A stretch of DNA of 64,000 bases. Source: Stenopsyche tienmushanensis (taxonomy: Eukaryota; Arthropoda; Insecta; Trichoptera; Stenopsychidae). The stretch lies in assembly GCA_008973525.1 (NCBI GenBank), contig WACJ01000328.1, positions 186,001 through 250,000 of the forward strand, written 5' to 3'. Position numbers and translations under genes: made by a program. Positions 1 to 58,631 of this stretch are shown piece by piece (position 1 is the stretch's first letter; the number at the start of each line of letters is the position of its first letter). The notes beneath the pieces were generated by a model that worked only from the letters and a program-made list of their open reading frames with translations, had not been told where the DNA came from and made no database searches.

Positions 1-246
1 TATCTTCATAAACGAATGGGCGATGAAGAAAATGCTCCATGCATACAACAATTGACCTTACGCACCAAAGCCAAATACCAAGAAGATCGTTTAATTTATT
101 CTACTGCCGTATTATCAAGTTCAAATGTTGAAAATTCCCTAAGAGATATGGCCGTTAATAATACTATAACACATAATTCTTTATTTTTTTCTATGATAAC
201 AGACTATTGCAAAACAGATATGAAAGTTAATGTTAAGTTGGAATGA
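1..246 (+). CDS. 3'-terminal coding fragment of an unidentified gene
   Basis: An open frame enters from the left edge (first codon at base 1) and ends at a TGA at 244-246, giving about 81 residues. The composition is ordinary and hydrophilic: acidic near the start (MGDEEN), then a mixed stretch with TLRTKAKYQEDRL and a Lys-rich tail ending KVNVKLE. I recognise no domain, signal peptide or membrane segment. There is no intron within the visible part, so this is probably a last exon. It converges tail-to-tail with the minus-strand uex gene whose stop is at 2281. It could also be a chance open frame, but its length and codon content favour a real exon. No family can be named. Confidence 0.5.
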   Translation, partial: YLHKRMGDEENAPCIQQLTLRTKAKYQEDRLIYSTAVLSSSNVENSLRDMAVNNTITHNSLFFSMITDYCKTDMKVNVKLE

Positions 247-2280
247 AGCAAATGTGTTATTTGCATGTAAAATGATACAAGGATCCATTTTTAAACATTT
301 GGATTGAGCTGTTGTGAATATTTTTCAGTAATATGATTCTCTAAACATTTTATTGAAAGAAAAAAAAATAGGCTCATGGGATGAGTACTGAGAATTGGGT
401 ATTCGAGTAATATTGAAAATTAATGTTATAATATATGTATAAAATTGAATTTCCTTGTTTTGGATATGACTTTGCCATTAGTTAGTTTATTTTAAATCTA
501 TCATTATTTAGGAGACGTTTCTACCTTGTTGGGCCTAAAAGAGATCGATTTTTTTATATTTAATCGACTTGAAATTTACTGAATGTATTCTTATTGGTTC
601 TTTCTGATACACGAAGAAGAAAAAAAGATTTTTTTAAAACCAACAAGGTAGAAACGTCCCTTAATAGTTTAAACAATGAAATAATTCTGCATCAATTACT
701 TTGAAGAAATGATAAATTGTTCGCCGCTTTTATGTGTTGATTTAGAAATATTTTTCATGTTTGAATCTATACAACATTTTTAAAGAAAAATTTGGTGCGT
801 TTTATTTATTTTTAATCCTACAATCCAACTTCATAAATTAAATTAACAGATTTCAGGGTGGAAAAATAGAATACATAGTCTTTGTTCATTTTTAACAATA
901 TATTTACCCATTTCTTTACATTTTTATATACATATAACTCTTCCATCGGATGATCTATTCACGTGGAAAAAAAGATTTTTTATGACTACTCCAATAAAAT
1001 TTATGTAATACAATGCAAATGTTATTGGATTAATTTAATTTGAATACTATACAAAACAAAAATATGCAATTTTAATGTAATTTAGCCAATATATTAAAGC
1101 ATTTTAAGTAAAAAACTAAGAATTTATAAAATAATAAAAATTGATAAATGTCTTTTTTGCACTCATCAAAATAAATATTTTTCTTCGAGTGGAGACCTTT
1201 TTATTATCTCCTATATTGACTTCTTAAATAATACTTTACATTTTTAGTGTAAAAAATTATCTGCTTACATATTTGACCTCGTATCATAAGAATTAAATTC
1301 TACCACAAAATCACATTAGTATTTATTTATCTAAATCCTAAATCTTAGCATAAAATTTCAAATTTAACAGATTTTATGGTTAGGAATAATAAATTGATTG
1401 CTTCCTACTTAATAGAAGTAATTAACTTTTCGAATAAGTAATGTATTTATAGACAGTAAGAATGATCTAATTTAATTTGATTAGAAAAAGTGCCGAACAA
1501 TCGTGTTGATCTTTCACAGGGTTGAAGCTTTTTTGTGGATATGCACAACCCACGTGATTATTTGGGTTCTCATTCGTTTGCATGTCTTATATAAATATAA
1601 ACATTCCATATTATAAAAATACATTATCTGCGGGTTCTAATTTAACAAATAGATAAATTTATGGATTTTGTACATACACTTCATATTATATACGAAGGGG
1701 GTGAAAACACAGACTAGACAGTCGATAACATTTAAACTGATAATTGATCATAAGACATTAGAGAAAAGAGACTTAACATTTAGATTGTGTGAAATGAAAA
1801 TAATTATAAATCGATACAAACAATATTATTACAGAATGAGCAATTTTTATATATGTTTCAAAAAAGGAGTATTCATCGACTATGTCATTTTTATCTTTCT
1901 TAATTATTAAAGGATAACTTATACACCAAGGCTTTAATCTAAAATATTCCTATCTTATAAAAACAAAGAACGAAAGCATTGTAACAAATCTATCATATAA
2001 AACAAATTTGTAATTATTAATAAAAACAATAAATCGATATAAATTAGTTTACAACTTTATCACGGAGGTCTTTCGAGTGTTAATTTTACTATCAAATAGT
2101 TCAGAAAATGTATTATATAACAAACGTAATGAAATCTTTACCTAACCTTTCTGTTAGGCAAAATTTTCATTATACGAATCGGAATAACCTTGGTGTTGCT
2201 ATAATATTTTGATAATGTCAAGTGGGATCCAAAACAATTGGAGAAGCAGGTGTAACGGTGACATTGATATTCATTGCGAG
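247..2280. other. convergent intergenic region / 3' UTRs
   Basis: Very AT-rich sequence between the stop of the partial gene and the stop of uex. It must hold the 3' UTRs of both. The only structured item I see is the small inverted-repeat element at 511-660. An 80-codon open frame at 1668-1910 is low-complexity AT-rich translation and is not supported as a gene. Confidence 0.6.
511..660. mobile_element. 150-bp MITE with GGGACGTTTCTACC inverted ends (TTAA-type target)
   Basis: Left end GGAGACGTTTCTACCTTGTT and right end AACAAGGTAGAAACGTCCC are inverted copies of one about 20-base terminus. Flanks are TTTA on the left and TTAA on the right, consistent with a TTAA target. Its right subterminal part (after ATTTACTGAATGTATTC) matches the right end of the longer element at 22743-23418, so this is an internally deleted member of the same family. 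No coding capacity. Confidence 0.8.
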
Positions 2281-40807
<38,527 letters not shown>

Positions 40808-41740
40808 GCTGTGCGCCGCACTCGACTGACGACTTACTACCAATGTTGCTAGCTCACAAATTTAAATCCGTCTGTCGTCTATAATATTTTATTCAAATTC
40901 TTAATTAATTTTTCTTTTGACGCAAACGACAATTATGCGTTTGACAATTATTTTATTCTAAAACATAATAAAAAAATATATTATTAATGTGTAAAATATT
41001 TAATCAAATACTATTAAGAATTTTCAATTTAACATTTGCAAATGTGTAACAATTTTTAAATTTAACGAAAGAGTTTCGTGTTTAATATTTATATTTTTAT
41101 AAATTATTTGATAAAATATTTAAATATGTATTTCATCAAAAAAAAACTACCCAAATCAAGATCAAGGGAAAATATATTTGTAACGCGAGAATATATTTGT
41201 ATTTATAATTCAATTTTATTGGTCATGGGTTTGTGTATAATATTTATTTTTAATGTTCGTTTCAGCGCTATGTTTTTATTATTGGCAATTCTGCTTAACC
41301 CATAACAATACTTAAATCGTCCACATGCACGAAAATATTTATTAAGGGTTACAATGCTCACAAAAAACAATTTGCGATCATTTTATTTCTAAACAATAAA
41401 TGCTCCACGATATACTATTTTATAGAATCATGAGATAATATTGTACATCATGCTTATAGAATGCCGTATCTCTCCAAATACTTCAATAATTTATTATATT
41501 CAATTAAAAATTTTAATGTATGGTTGTCTCATTAATATTATTTTAAATAAATAAAATATAAGCTTATTTATACAATGACGATACAATTTATTTTTGTGCG
41601 TTAAAATGTATCTTTATTAATTATTAAAATAAAATATATGGAATAATTTTTTTTTATCAAGCAACGTGCATGCTATTTTCCTAGACATAATTGTTATTTT
41701 AATCGTTGAAGCAATATTTTTAGGAGTATGATTTGATAAA

Positions 41741-42010
41741 ATGTTCGTGTTGGCCGATCCCGGAGCTAAATCGAAAGCAGCCCTTAGCATTTTGGTTTCG
41801 CGTTCGTTGACCTCATTATTTAGCAGTGCGGTGCCGGATGACATTAGCGAAAACAGCAACTCCGGAGAGTTGTGTTTTATTTGTCAGTTGAACGACGTTT
41901 TGCAGACATCCTTCTGTTAAACGATGCCGACGGCGGTCTGTTGACATCGCTCGACGTTTATTATTAGCTCGAGTGTCAAAAATAGTGTACCATTCTGTCA
42001 CTGCACCCTG
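41741..42010. other. GC-richer, exon-like patch, unassigned
   Basis: About 48 percent GC by eye in strongly AT-rich surroundings. Both strands are open: plus from ATG 41741 for 55 codons (MFVLADPGAKSKAALSILVS) and minus with AVTEWYTIFDTRANNKRRAM and ERETKMLRAAFDLAPGSANT in two frames. An acceptor-like TTAAAATTGCAG precedes the minus frame. It could be a first or internal exon of a minus-strand gene (perhaps the one ending at 39646), or an old element remnant. Confidence 0.3.
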
Positions 42011-43556
42011 CAATTTTAATATAGATGAATGATAGCCGCATATCATATCCGATTTTCTCAGACCTAACAGAGTGAGTATTCTCGAGATGATGTAGTATAA
42101 AAAAATATTTTTAGATTTGTCACAAAATGTTAGTTCGAAACGAATGATTTGCCGGCCGCGAAAGCTTAAAGATTTCCATTTATTCTGTCATATTTCCCCC
42201 CTGATGTGTATCAATATAAATTTTAAAATTCGATTATTTTAATTTACTGACTGCCTTATTCATATACATACGAATGTACAGTGTCGATTCCCCCAACATA
42301 ACCTCAAAAATCATTATTCTCTTTTAAAAGTGACAGCACTTTCTAAAATGTATACAGTCTTTCTTTATGCAGTATTTTGATTAACATTCATCTATATTGT
42401 TGGGCTGTGGAATTTAAACTTGGTTTTATGTACTGTGAATTAATTGATTATTTTGGAAGCAAATATACTAAAATGTCAGTTATCAAACTTATTCAAATAT
42501 TTGGGACTATTGAATCATAGTATTTATCAAATAATATTATTTTCCTTTCTCACTGGCAATATCTTTATTTCAATCAATATATATATATATAATATTTATA
42601 TATTATGCTAAAAGCAATATGCTATAATATTGACCTCCCCCAAATATCTAATTTATTTATTTCAATAAAATCACAGAGGAAATATTCATTGAAGAAAGTA
42701 AATAAAGTATGAATTCCCAATTTTAGTTTTTACATTATTATAGCATTGTTTTAATGAAATTAAAACATTTTTTTTCCTATATAACACGAATCAATGTAAC
42801 TAAATATGCTGATATTTCAATTTGAATTGTGTTTTCTAATAACGTCAAATTAATGATGATGAATGTTCGTCAAAAGTAAATCAAACGTATCTGAAAGGAT
42901 TGAATTTTGATGGCCGATTTTCATTATCAGTTTAGGTTTATTACCTTATATTTTATACTGTATTTTGTGTAGTTTCATTGACTGTACACACCATAAGTAA
43001 TTTATTCGAAATTCTATAACGATAACCGATATTGTTAGAAGTGTAAAATTATTTATGACGAACAGTTTAGGATGTTTCAATCCAAAAATTTGATGTTGTT
43101 GGAAATGATTTTTTTTTTAAAAGAACAATATAATTTTTCTACCAAAAAAATCTACTTCATTAACTAAAAATGTTTGTAAATAACCTTGGATACCCTTGGT
43201 CAAATATATAAGAGCATATTTAAAAAATCAGAACTCTGCGGACGCAAAGAAAATACTCCACAATTTGGATTGGTATGCAAAACATAATTTTTATAAATTC
43301 TAACAATTGAGGATGAGATATTAATTTTATTTGCTTGATCTTGGTCATACATCAATGGTACGAGCTTATTATGATTAGCTATGATGCTTGCATGCAGAAA
43401 TGAAAAAGAAAATCATGTTAAAATAATACTTAATCGCGCAGTGCATAAATAAAAATCAAGAGATGAGAATAGTTAGTGATGCGTTATTTGCTGTGTAGTC
43501 GTTGGACATTTTCTTAATAGAGTATATATTTTTTCAATTAATGCAATATTTTAACG

Positions 43557-44071
43557 CAGCGGCCGGCAACCTTTTTGGGCTCACAGACCACTAAATGGAT
43601 TAAAATTCACAATGTATAATTAAATTATAAAAGGTTTATATTTGACTCAAATGATGTAACTGCAAGACGGAGAACTGAATTAATTTTAAGCCGAGAACGA
43701 TATTGTGTTTTGATTGCTGTGACAGATGAAAAGGCCGTTTTGCATAAATATGTTGCGGAGAATTGAATTAGAATTTTCATTGCCTCTTCACTAAGCAAAG
43801 GATATTCACTTTTTATAGAAAGCCAAAACTGAGGTTGGGATAAGGATGAATGAAATTTAACTTTAAGAGTGTCGTTGGATGAAAGATCAATGAAGCTCTC
43901 TTTTAGCTTCATGCATAAACTAGTATCTTGAATGTTTGGTCCAAATGGATTTATTATTCACATATTAGCATGTTTAGGATTTACATTTTTGGGGTAATAA
44001 TGATTCTGTGAGTGATATCAAGTGTTTCTTGGATCATTGATGGCCCGCAGACCACATTTTGCTGACAGCTG
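43557..44071 (-). mobile_element. internally deleted hAT (ZBED-like) element with C-terminal transposase
   Basis: The left end CAGCGGCCGGCAACCTTTTT and right end reversed CAGCTGTCAGCAAAATGTGG are imperfect hAT-type termini. The minus-strand frame at 43625-43912 carries the hAT dimerisation region: DLSSNDTLKVKFHSSLSQPQ, SEYPLLSEEAMKILIQF, TYLCKTAFSSVTAIKTQYRS. The N-terminal BED finger and the catalytic core are missing. Possible degenerate 8-bp target duplications are not convincing. Confidence 0.75.
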
Positions 44072-44364
44072 TTTAGACAGCATAAAATATAATAAATGTG
44101 AAGACCTAAAGATGAGATTATCTGAATATTTATTTATTAAAACTTGATACACTTTATGACCTTATGAATTTTGGACTAATAGTTAGAATTTTTTAAAATA
44201 TAATACTCAATTGCTTTATTCTATAAATGATATTCCCCTCTCGGTATACCTATATATAAAAAGGATTTTTTGCAGATGTAAGATTTTTTGCAAAAGACTT
44301 GTTTTTTAATTTTTAGGTGATTGAGGAAAACTATTTTTAGCTAGTTTTATCATGCTTCTACAAT

Positions 44365-44660
44365 CTTTTAATATATAAAAATGAATCTTTCTTTGTTCGT
44401 GTGTAATGCGCTGCCATACCGTTCATCAGATTGCGATAAAACTTCGTCCACTTATTGCTAAGGATTGTGCGAGTAACATAGGCATACAAAAGAATAATTG
44501 TTTGTTCGTATTTTATGTGAGACCATATCGTTCATTCGATTGCAATAAAACTTTGCCAACTTATTGTTTGCACTTTCTCAAATAATATAGGTATAGCACA
44601 ATTAACTTACAGTAGATCTTATATATAAAAATCAATATTTGTATGTTTGTTCATATTTAT
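44365..44660 (+). repeat. truncated tandem copies of the 24.3-kb dispersed repeat
   Basis: ATATAAAAATGAATCTTTCT...GCGCTGCCATACCGTTCATC...GATTGCGATAAAACTTCGTC is followed about 100 bases later by a second, more diverged copy (ACCATATCGTTCATTCG, GATTGCAATAAAACTTTGCC). A third start, TATATAAAAATCAATATTTG, lies near 44620. All lack the GC-rich core and GCTAGT end of the 24331-24722 copy. Confidence 0.55.
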
Positions 44661-45067
44661 AATAAAATAAATATAATTTATTCTTTTCCCTTATATATCA
44701 TTCAATTTCAATAAATGTATTCATTATCGGAAAGAAAATAAATTTCATTCTTTCCATCGTTCCTAATAAAACAAGATAACTCTTTCAAATTTCAAACGAT
44801 ATTTTTAGAACTATTACTTCTGTGGCAGCAACACATCGGGTAAAATAATGTTTTTGAGTACGTTAAATAGTACATAAAGTAAATATAGCCAAACAAGATA
44901 TAATATTTTATTTTATGAAGAAAATTGAATTATTTTTCTGAAGCTTTTGCTTGTTTTTATATTGTATTTATTTAATCTTATGTCAAAAGATAAGAAGAGT
45001 CATTTTGTAATAATTAACATTTTTTTCACTATAAGACAGAGTTTTTACAAAATGTCTTTCATCGTCT

Positions 45068-45105
45068 ACAGCAGGAGTCGGCAAACTACGGCTCGATCAA
45101 AAAAA
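45068..45105. mobile_element. hAT terminal fragment
   Basis: CAGCAGGAGTCGGCAAACTA followed by CGGCTCGATC resembles the CAGNGGTCGGCAAACTNCGGCCC terminus of ZBED-type hAT elements. Only the end is present; no partner end was found nearby. Confidence 0.45.
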
Positions 45106-45835
45106 AATGAACCTGTATTTATTATTTGTTGTTCTACGAGTAGAAATACCTATGTAAATATCTTCCAATTTGCCAACTGTACGTTGTCTAGATTTCAATT
45201 ATGCCGTTTTTTTAGGAAAATTTTCGTATTGATTTTTTATCCAGATATCCTGATTTTTACTCGAACATTCAATAATGCTATTCATTTATCGTACTTGAAA
45301 GTCCAAATGAATAAAAAATCATAGTATATTTAAGTCTTAGCTTAAAGAAATTCATTATTTTTTTGAATTAATTAATACGAATTTTATATTTTTTAGAATA
45401 TCTACACGAGGATGAATTAAATATCTAAATATTTATCTATGAGTCGTTATAGCTGTGCGTTCATTGAACTGAATAATGATTTAAAACTTATCTGTGTTTT
45501 TTATAGTATTCACACAATCAAATGTGAATTTTATATTTGTGATAGAAGAATTTGAAGCGTTTTTTATTTATTTTTTTACTCCGTTTGTATAGTTGTCTTA
45601 TTTACTTAAATTCTTGTTAATTGAATTAAAACCTTTGAATAATTTGCATTACAAGTGACTTTTGAGTTTTATTAAAACCCTTCCAATAAGGAACAGATTC
45701 TGTAATTTTAAACATTGTTGAAAATGTGTTATTAGTGATAATCGTTGAATAATATTTTTATGTATGTTTATAACCTCAACATATTTTTTTCTTTTCAGTT
45801 ATAAAACTATATATTAGCATAATTTACAATTGAAA

Positions 45836-53504
<7,669 letters not shown>

Positions 53505-55165
53505 ATAAATAATTCACAACATTAACTGATTATTTGTAAATAGACAATTGTGTTCTGTGATCAAAAGATCTGGTGCTTACTAGTTACATTCACGTCTCCA
53601 CTTATATTTTGATGCAATGAATACATTTCAATCACATTTTTGCATACCTTAAAATATTAAAGTGCAAACATTTATTTATACAACTTATTTACAAAGTAAA
53701 TTTTAACAATATTTAGATAAAATATATAGAATTTTGTAAATACATAACACATCATTCAATAACTTTGTAGACATTTTTTTGGAAGGAATAGCTAAAAAAC
53801 AACCCCAAATGAAAAAGTAAAAAAATCCTACAAACTTATTGAGTGATGTGTTAGTGTGCATTTACAAATTTAATTTGAGTTTTCCATTGCCCGCTTTAAA
53901 ATAATAACTATTTTAGATCCTTTCCCATTTTCTTGTGGATATCTAATTAAGTGGATATTTAATAAGAAAAGATGAACAATGGTTTTATTATATCTAATGA
54001 CATTTTCACCCCTATATGTGAACTAGTGAATTCAATAACATGAAAGACTGAAAAAAAATCTTGAGTTTTCTATTAACAAAAATGTGTTAATACTATAGTT
54101 ATAATTAATAAAAATATAGAATTTTCTCTTTTAAATAATTTTAAATCGATTGTTTGCTATGCATTTTATACAGCTGTAATATTTTTGTTGTATTTAGTAA
54201 ATATGTATTATGATTGGTCATTACTATGAATTATATTAATAAATGTACATAATAAACCTACTCATGAATCGACTTATTTTATCATCGATTCAATTGTCAT
54301 GTGCAATTTTTGTTACAAGTTGTATTTTTCTAGTATAAATTCACTACAAAAGCCTTGCAATTTTTGCGATGTGATTGGATTACTTTTGTAGAATATAAAT
54401 AGCAATTCAAATCGATACATGTAAGATGATGTCAATCAAAATAAGATTAATAGATTTCATTTTTGGATGTAGTGGAAATTATTTTCTTTTTTATTCAAAA
54501 TAATATAATGATAACAATTGTTTAAGAATTTCATAATTGTGAGATTTTATTGGATTAAACTGTTGTATTGAATAATTTCAAGACAATAAAATTTGATGAT
54601 GATATCAATTCAGGAGGCTTAAGATTACAATATCTGTGAGGATTTTTAAAAAACAAGTGTAAGCCTATACAGTTGAGTTTATTTTTATGTGGTAAATACG
54701 TTCCAAAAAATCCAAATAGATTTTCTTGATGGTCATTTATAAGAAAATTATTTTTAAATTTATTATAAAATCGACGACCTTAAATCATATTTGTAGTTAA
54801 GTGCGTAGGTTTTTCTTCCGCTTCACTATTGTTTTTTTTTAAATTTTTTAACAATATCTGAAGATATATCAATAATATCATCGGCATTGCAACACTTGAA
54901 AATTGTATTAAAAGAAACTCGACATTTGTGATTTTTTTGATGTTATCGCAAGACAAAATCAATGATTTCACTTCACTTTCATTAAAATTGAATCTATAAG
55001 AATACATGTTTTAAGAGAAATTATATTATCAAGAATATCATGATTTAATTTAATGATTAATTAATATTTTATGATTTTGATATGTGTACATCATCAAGGA
55101 TTTGCATTAAATATTTATTATAAAACCACTTTTTTAATGACTTAAACTATTCTTGTAAAATTATA
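53505..55165. other. DPP 3' UTR and AT-rich intergenic DNA
   Basis: An AATAAA overlaps just after the DPP stop (53505-53510), and further AATAAA copies lie downstream (near 54238 and 54584), so the true cleavage site is not fixed. No gene or repeat is recognised; the minus frame at 54780-55007 is low-complexity AT-rich translation. Confidence 0.5.
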
Positions 55166-55169
55166 GCAA

Positions 55170-55800
55170 ATTTAGCTAACACTTCCAGGAACGACTTGAT
55201 TTTCTTCTACCAATTCAAATACACGATTCACAAAATTTCCTTTTGGCAACCAGCGTACTGCAGTGTAGAAAAGAAGAACCTCGTGATCAGAATCCGTGTC
55301 TTTGCACAGTTCTTTAAAGAGACGGGCGTTAAGAGCTCCAGATTTGATGTAATTTACGATTTTTATCAGCGAATCAACTATTTTTTGTCTCATCAACTCT
55401 TCTTTGATATTATCTGAATGAATATATTTTACGAAGACAAGCTACTAAGCACACGAGCTTACGTCTTGATTCATTCACTTGAAAATAAAACAATGATGAA
55501 ACCTTGATTTCATTCTAAAGCTGCTCTTTAACGTCTACGGACAGTTCTGATATACGCCTTTGAATAGTTTTATTAGAAAGAGATATTCGTTGCAGCGTTA
55601 CTTCACTGGAATCCCCATGAATTAATTTCACTATCTTAAACATGCAGGATTTAATGAGTTTTTCTCCAATTTTGTGAGGCTTTTTTGCTTGACAATTTCC
55701 AATGCGACTTCATATGATGCTTGCACTGATCAAGTCTCTGATGTTTGTAATTAGTTTCGTGCCGACAAAAGAACTCCAATTCCTTTTTAGTGTGTTCTCA
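55170..55800 (-). pseudogene. hAT (ZBED/SCAND3-like) transposase pseudogene 4, internally deleted
   Basis: Read on the minus strand: KHQRLDQCKHH-like and YEVALEIVKQKK-like at about 55760-55680 in shifting frames, then ISLSNKTIQRRISELSVDVK (about 55600-55540), FYFQVNES (55490), then KIVNYIKSGALNARLFKELC and LLFYTAVRWLPKGNFVNRVF (55380-55200), ending with a stop. The TDGAPA region between YIHS and KIVNY is deleted. Block order and sequence match the 13-kb copy, so the two are one family. Confidence 0.8.
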
Positions 55801-55913
55801 ATGCTTCAATCATCTTATTCTATAAGAATATCACTGAGTATATGTCATAGAATTGTGTGTTTTAAAATAATTCATATAAATAAAGAAAGTCGTCAATTAT
55901 CAGTAAAAAACTG

Positions 55914-55919
55914 TTTATT
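55914..55919 (-). terminator. AATAAA polyadenylation signal of protease A
   Basis: TTTATT on the plus strand gives AATAAA on the minus strand, about 95 bases after the stop at 56013. The same motif is kept at 60740-60745 in the paralogue. Confidence 0.6.
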
Positions 55920-56012
55920 TTAATCGTCAATTTACGAGTCATTTATAATCAGGCTATGGAATATTTTATATGGAAAATGCTTGGATAATATCAGCTTGGT
56001 TGATGGGATAGT

Positions 56013-57350
56013 TTAAGGTCTGATTGGGATTCCGGTGTTCTGGTTGATCCAGGGCCAGAAGAATTGTGGGCGGACATATCCAGATGGGTTTCCACTTGAA
56101 CATCCGAGACTGCTGACGAAGCTGACGACTCCTACTTGGATGTCGATGTTTTCGCTGGCATCACGCAACATCAAAGAGCCACCGCTGTCACCCTATCGGA
56201 ACAAAATACGATATGGTAAAAATACGTATTGGCTGAAGAAATAAATAGAAAGGAGTTTGATGCAAATTTAGCTTACGCTGCATGTGCTTTGGGCTGGGGA
56301 GTTGATTCCGACGCAGCAGATGGTGGATGCAATGACGACTCCGGATCCGTAGACTCCAGCGCATTGGGCATTGGTGATGACGGTCAAGTTGACGTAGTTC
56401 ATGGTGGTGGAGAGAGGTCCGCCTATAATGGAAATGTGTAATTTTACGATGCTTTTTTTTTATAAATCTGCTCTTTATTTTGTAAATTATGTCATACTCA
56501 CTATTAGAGGTCAAGCCCCATCCACTGGCAGTTGCTACTCTTCCGACGAAAGGATCATTCATCTGGCTCTGTCTGGGGAGAGCGATAGCCCTGATTCTGT
56601 CTTTAATTTTTTGAATAATATTTTACAGTCAAAAATAAATAGAGCCCGAAAGCTAACAGGGATCAGGGATCATAATCGAGGTTTCATACCGTTGAAGATG
56701 ACGTTTTGGCGGAGGTTGATAAGACCGATGTCATTGTTCAAGTTGTTGGAGTTGTATTGTGGGTGAGGTCTGAAGTCGGGCGTTTCGATGATCAAAGCGG
56801 GAGTGTTGACGTTCACGCTTCCGAGACGGACGATGACGGTGTTGATTCTGTAAGGGAGAAATAGATAATTTGATTGATTATAAATTGAAAAAATAATAGT
56901 TGAAAAGTGGAATGTAAATCCTGAAATATAATTACCCAACGATGCAATGGGCAGCAGTCAAGACCCAGCTAGCTGAGATCAAGGTACCACCGCAAGCCAA
57001 CCATCCTCCGCTGACTGTTCCTCTAATGTTGACTTGGTGAGGGAATTGGCCTTCTGCTGCTGGCCATCCTTGGATGATCCTTGATGCTGGACACGAACGA
57101 ATCAGGTTAATTTAACAAGTCCCAATAAATGCACAAAATACATCTATAATTCAATTACTTACGATCGAGTTGCAATGTGAATTCTGGGAATGCGATTCCC
57201 GGATGAAGGCCAGCCTAAAACATAATGAACATTAAAAAATAATTTTAACAATTGAGAACATAACTGAGAATTGTTGATATTGAGAAAAATAAATCTTACC
57301 GATGCGACGGTGGCGAACAAGAAAATTCCAAGAACTACCAAGAACTTCAT
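56013..57350 (-). CDS. chymotrypsin-like secreted serine protease A
   Basis: S1A family endopeptidase. Seven exons on the minus strand: 57300-57350, 57163-57214, 56936-57086, 56690-56847, 56502-56600, 56277-56422, 56013-56192; 837 nt, 278 residues, all phases agree. Exon 1 encodes the signal peptide MKFLVVLGIFLFATVAS. The propeptide runs to PSR, and the mature protein starts IIQGWPAAEGQFPHQVNIRG. The triad is His in VLTAAHCIV, Asp in NLNNDIGLINL and Ser in CSGDSGGSLM. The S1 residue six before the catalytic Ser is Ser rather than Asp, which points to chymotrypsin-like rather than trypsin specificity; Val follows SF in VVSFVSS, which may narrow the pocket. Exon 5 uses an AAG acceptor (56601) where the paralogue has CAG. 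TATA box and poly(A) signal are visible. Probably secreted and possibly digestive (inference). Confidence 0.93.
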
Positions 57351-57403
57351 ATTGATGGTGCAAAAAACACTTTCAATTAATTAAAGTTGCATCCTAGCCC
57401 ATT

Positions 57404-57410
57404 ATTTATA
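57404..57410 (-). promoter_or_regulatory. TATA box of protease A
   Basis: The minus strand reads GGTATAAATAATGG about 55 bases upstream of the ATG at 57350. The same sequence at the same distance is conserved upstream of protease B. Confidence 0.7.
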
Positions 57411-58382
57411 CCTATGATTTAATCTCCAATTAACATTATCATGACAGAGACTGATAGCTTATTTTTCGATCTTCAAATCCTAAAATCTTTCATTATTTTT
57501 ATTATGATTGATTCTAATATTGTAAAACGTTGGTTCGCGGATCAATAAGCTTCGTTTTAGAGACGGATACTAGTTTTAAAATTTGACGGATTTATACACG
57601 AATGTAGTTTAAATTGTCCAACGTGAGATTTTTTACAGACTTTCTGCAATAGTAATTTATAATACAATAATGTGACTGTCTAATAACCACTGGAAGAACA
57701 GAATACCGGTTATGATAGAAGAACGATTCGATTAATATACGATTTTTATTGATCCATCTTGCATTTCGTTGAAAGATTTTTATTGCTATCTGCAATTGTA
57801 TGAGACAATATTTTTCCTTAATAAATAGAAATATAGGTATGCCTGTTAGTCATGTAATTTATAAAAGGAACAATTTTCAAAACATAATTTTTGTTATATG
57901 TTTTATCATAGAATTTTTTCGTGATCATGATTATATTGACATGTCCAAAATGTCAAACGAAGTTAAATATTTCATTTTTATGGATGTATTAAAGCAAATG
58001 TAAACTTATTAATATTCCATCATATAAGAATACGTTTATTTACGAAATATATGTTATATGGCTACAGGACCCTTGTATGCATGTTCTATAAAGCAACATG
58101 AAGAATTTTATAATATCTATTATGTTACCTAGTTTGAGCGTTATAGCGATTTTTATTAAATTGATCGATTAATTTCAAGATAAATTGCATTCTTATTAAA
58201 AATACATTAATCATAATTTCGGATAAGAGATGCACTTTTGGCCAGTAATTGATTATAGCACTTCATTCGAAGTGAACTGCACGTTGGTGATTGAGCAAAT
58301 TCAAAATCTAGTATTTCAGATTTAAATTTACTAGATGATCCCTCAAAACTTCCCTTTGCGATCGTGTTTTTGTTAAAGAATA

Positions 58383-58631
58383 CAGTGGTGCCTCGCATAA
58401 AGAACGCCTCGCACAGCGAACGCTACACACTGCGAACTTCCTATTCGTTCATTTCATGATTCATACAACGAACTTCGCTTCACACAACGAAGTCGCGACG
58501 AACGACTTTGGACAGGTTTATCATGAAACCATCGGCCAAAAAGCGTGCTTTTGCGCGTTTCACATAACGAACTTTTCGCATTACGAACTTACTCCTGGAA
58601 CGAATCAAGTTCGTTGTGTGAGGCACCACTG
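58383..58631. mobile_element. 249-bp Tigger-type MITE with TA duplication and known empty site
   Basis: Left end CAGTGGTGCCTCGCATAAAG, right end reversed CAGTGGTGCCTCACACAACG. TA at 58381-58382 and 58632-58633. The paralogous right unit has GAATACTTGTGAAG (around 63115) where this copy has GAATA, then the element, then a repeated TA and CTTGTGAAG, so the insertion is exact with a 2-bp TA duplication. Internal copies of the ACGAAC/GCGAAC motif are frequent. No transposase. Confidence 0.9.

Larger units (their letters stand above)
40808..45835. other. divergent intergenic region between uex and the DPP8/9-type gene
   Basis: The two genes are head-to-head, 5 kb apart, so both promoters and any non-coding first exons lie here. 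It contains a GC-richer patch at 41741-42010, an hAT fragment at 43557-44071, truncated dispersed repeats at 44365-44660 and an hAT end at 45068-45105. No clear core promoter motif stands out. The rest is AT-rich. Confidence 0.7.

Noticed and set aside
1668..1910. 80-codon plus-strand open frame
   Set aside because: Composition follows AT-rich DNA; no domain, splice context or codon signal.
40824..40829. TCAGTC initiator-like motif about 20 bases above the uex ATG (minus strand)
   Set aside because: A six-base match is expected by chance and would leave a very short leader; not called as a promoter.
41296..41350. TTAACCC ... GGGTTA pair as a tiny piggyBac-like MITE
   Set aside because: Only a few terminal bases agree and the spacing is very short; likely chance in AT-rich DNA.
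56229..56441. Plus-strand and alternate-frame open frames over the proteases (also 61055-61589)
   Set aside because: Antisense or out-of-frame shadows of the protease exons; they span the introns and carry no family motif.
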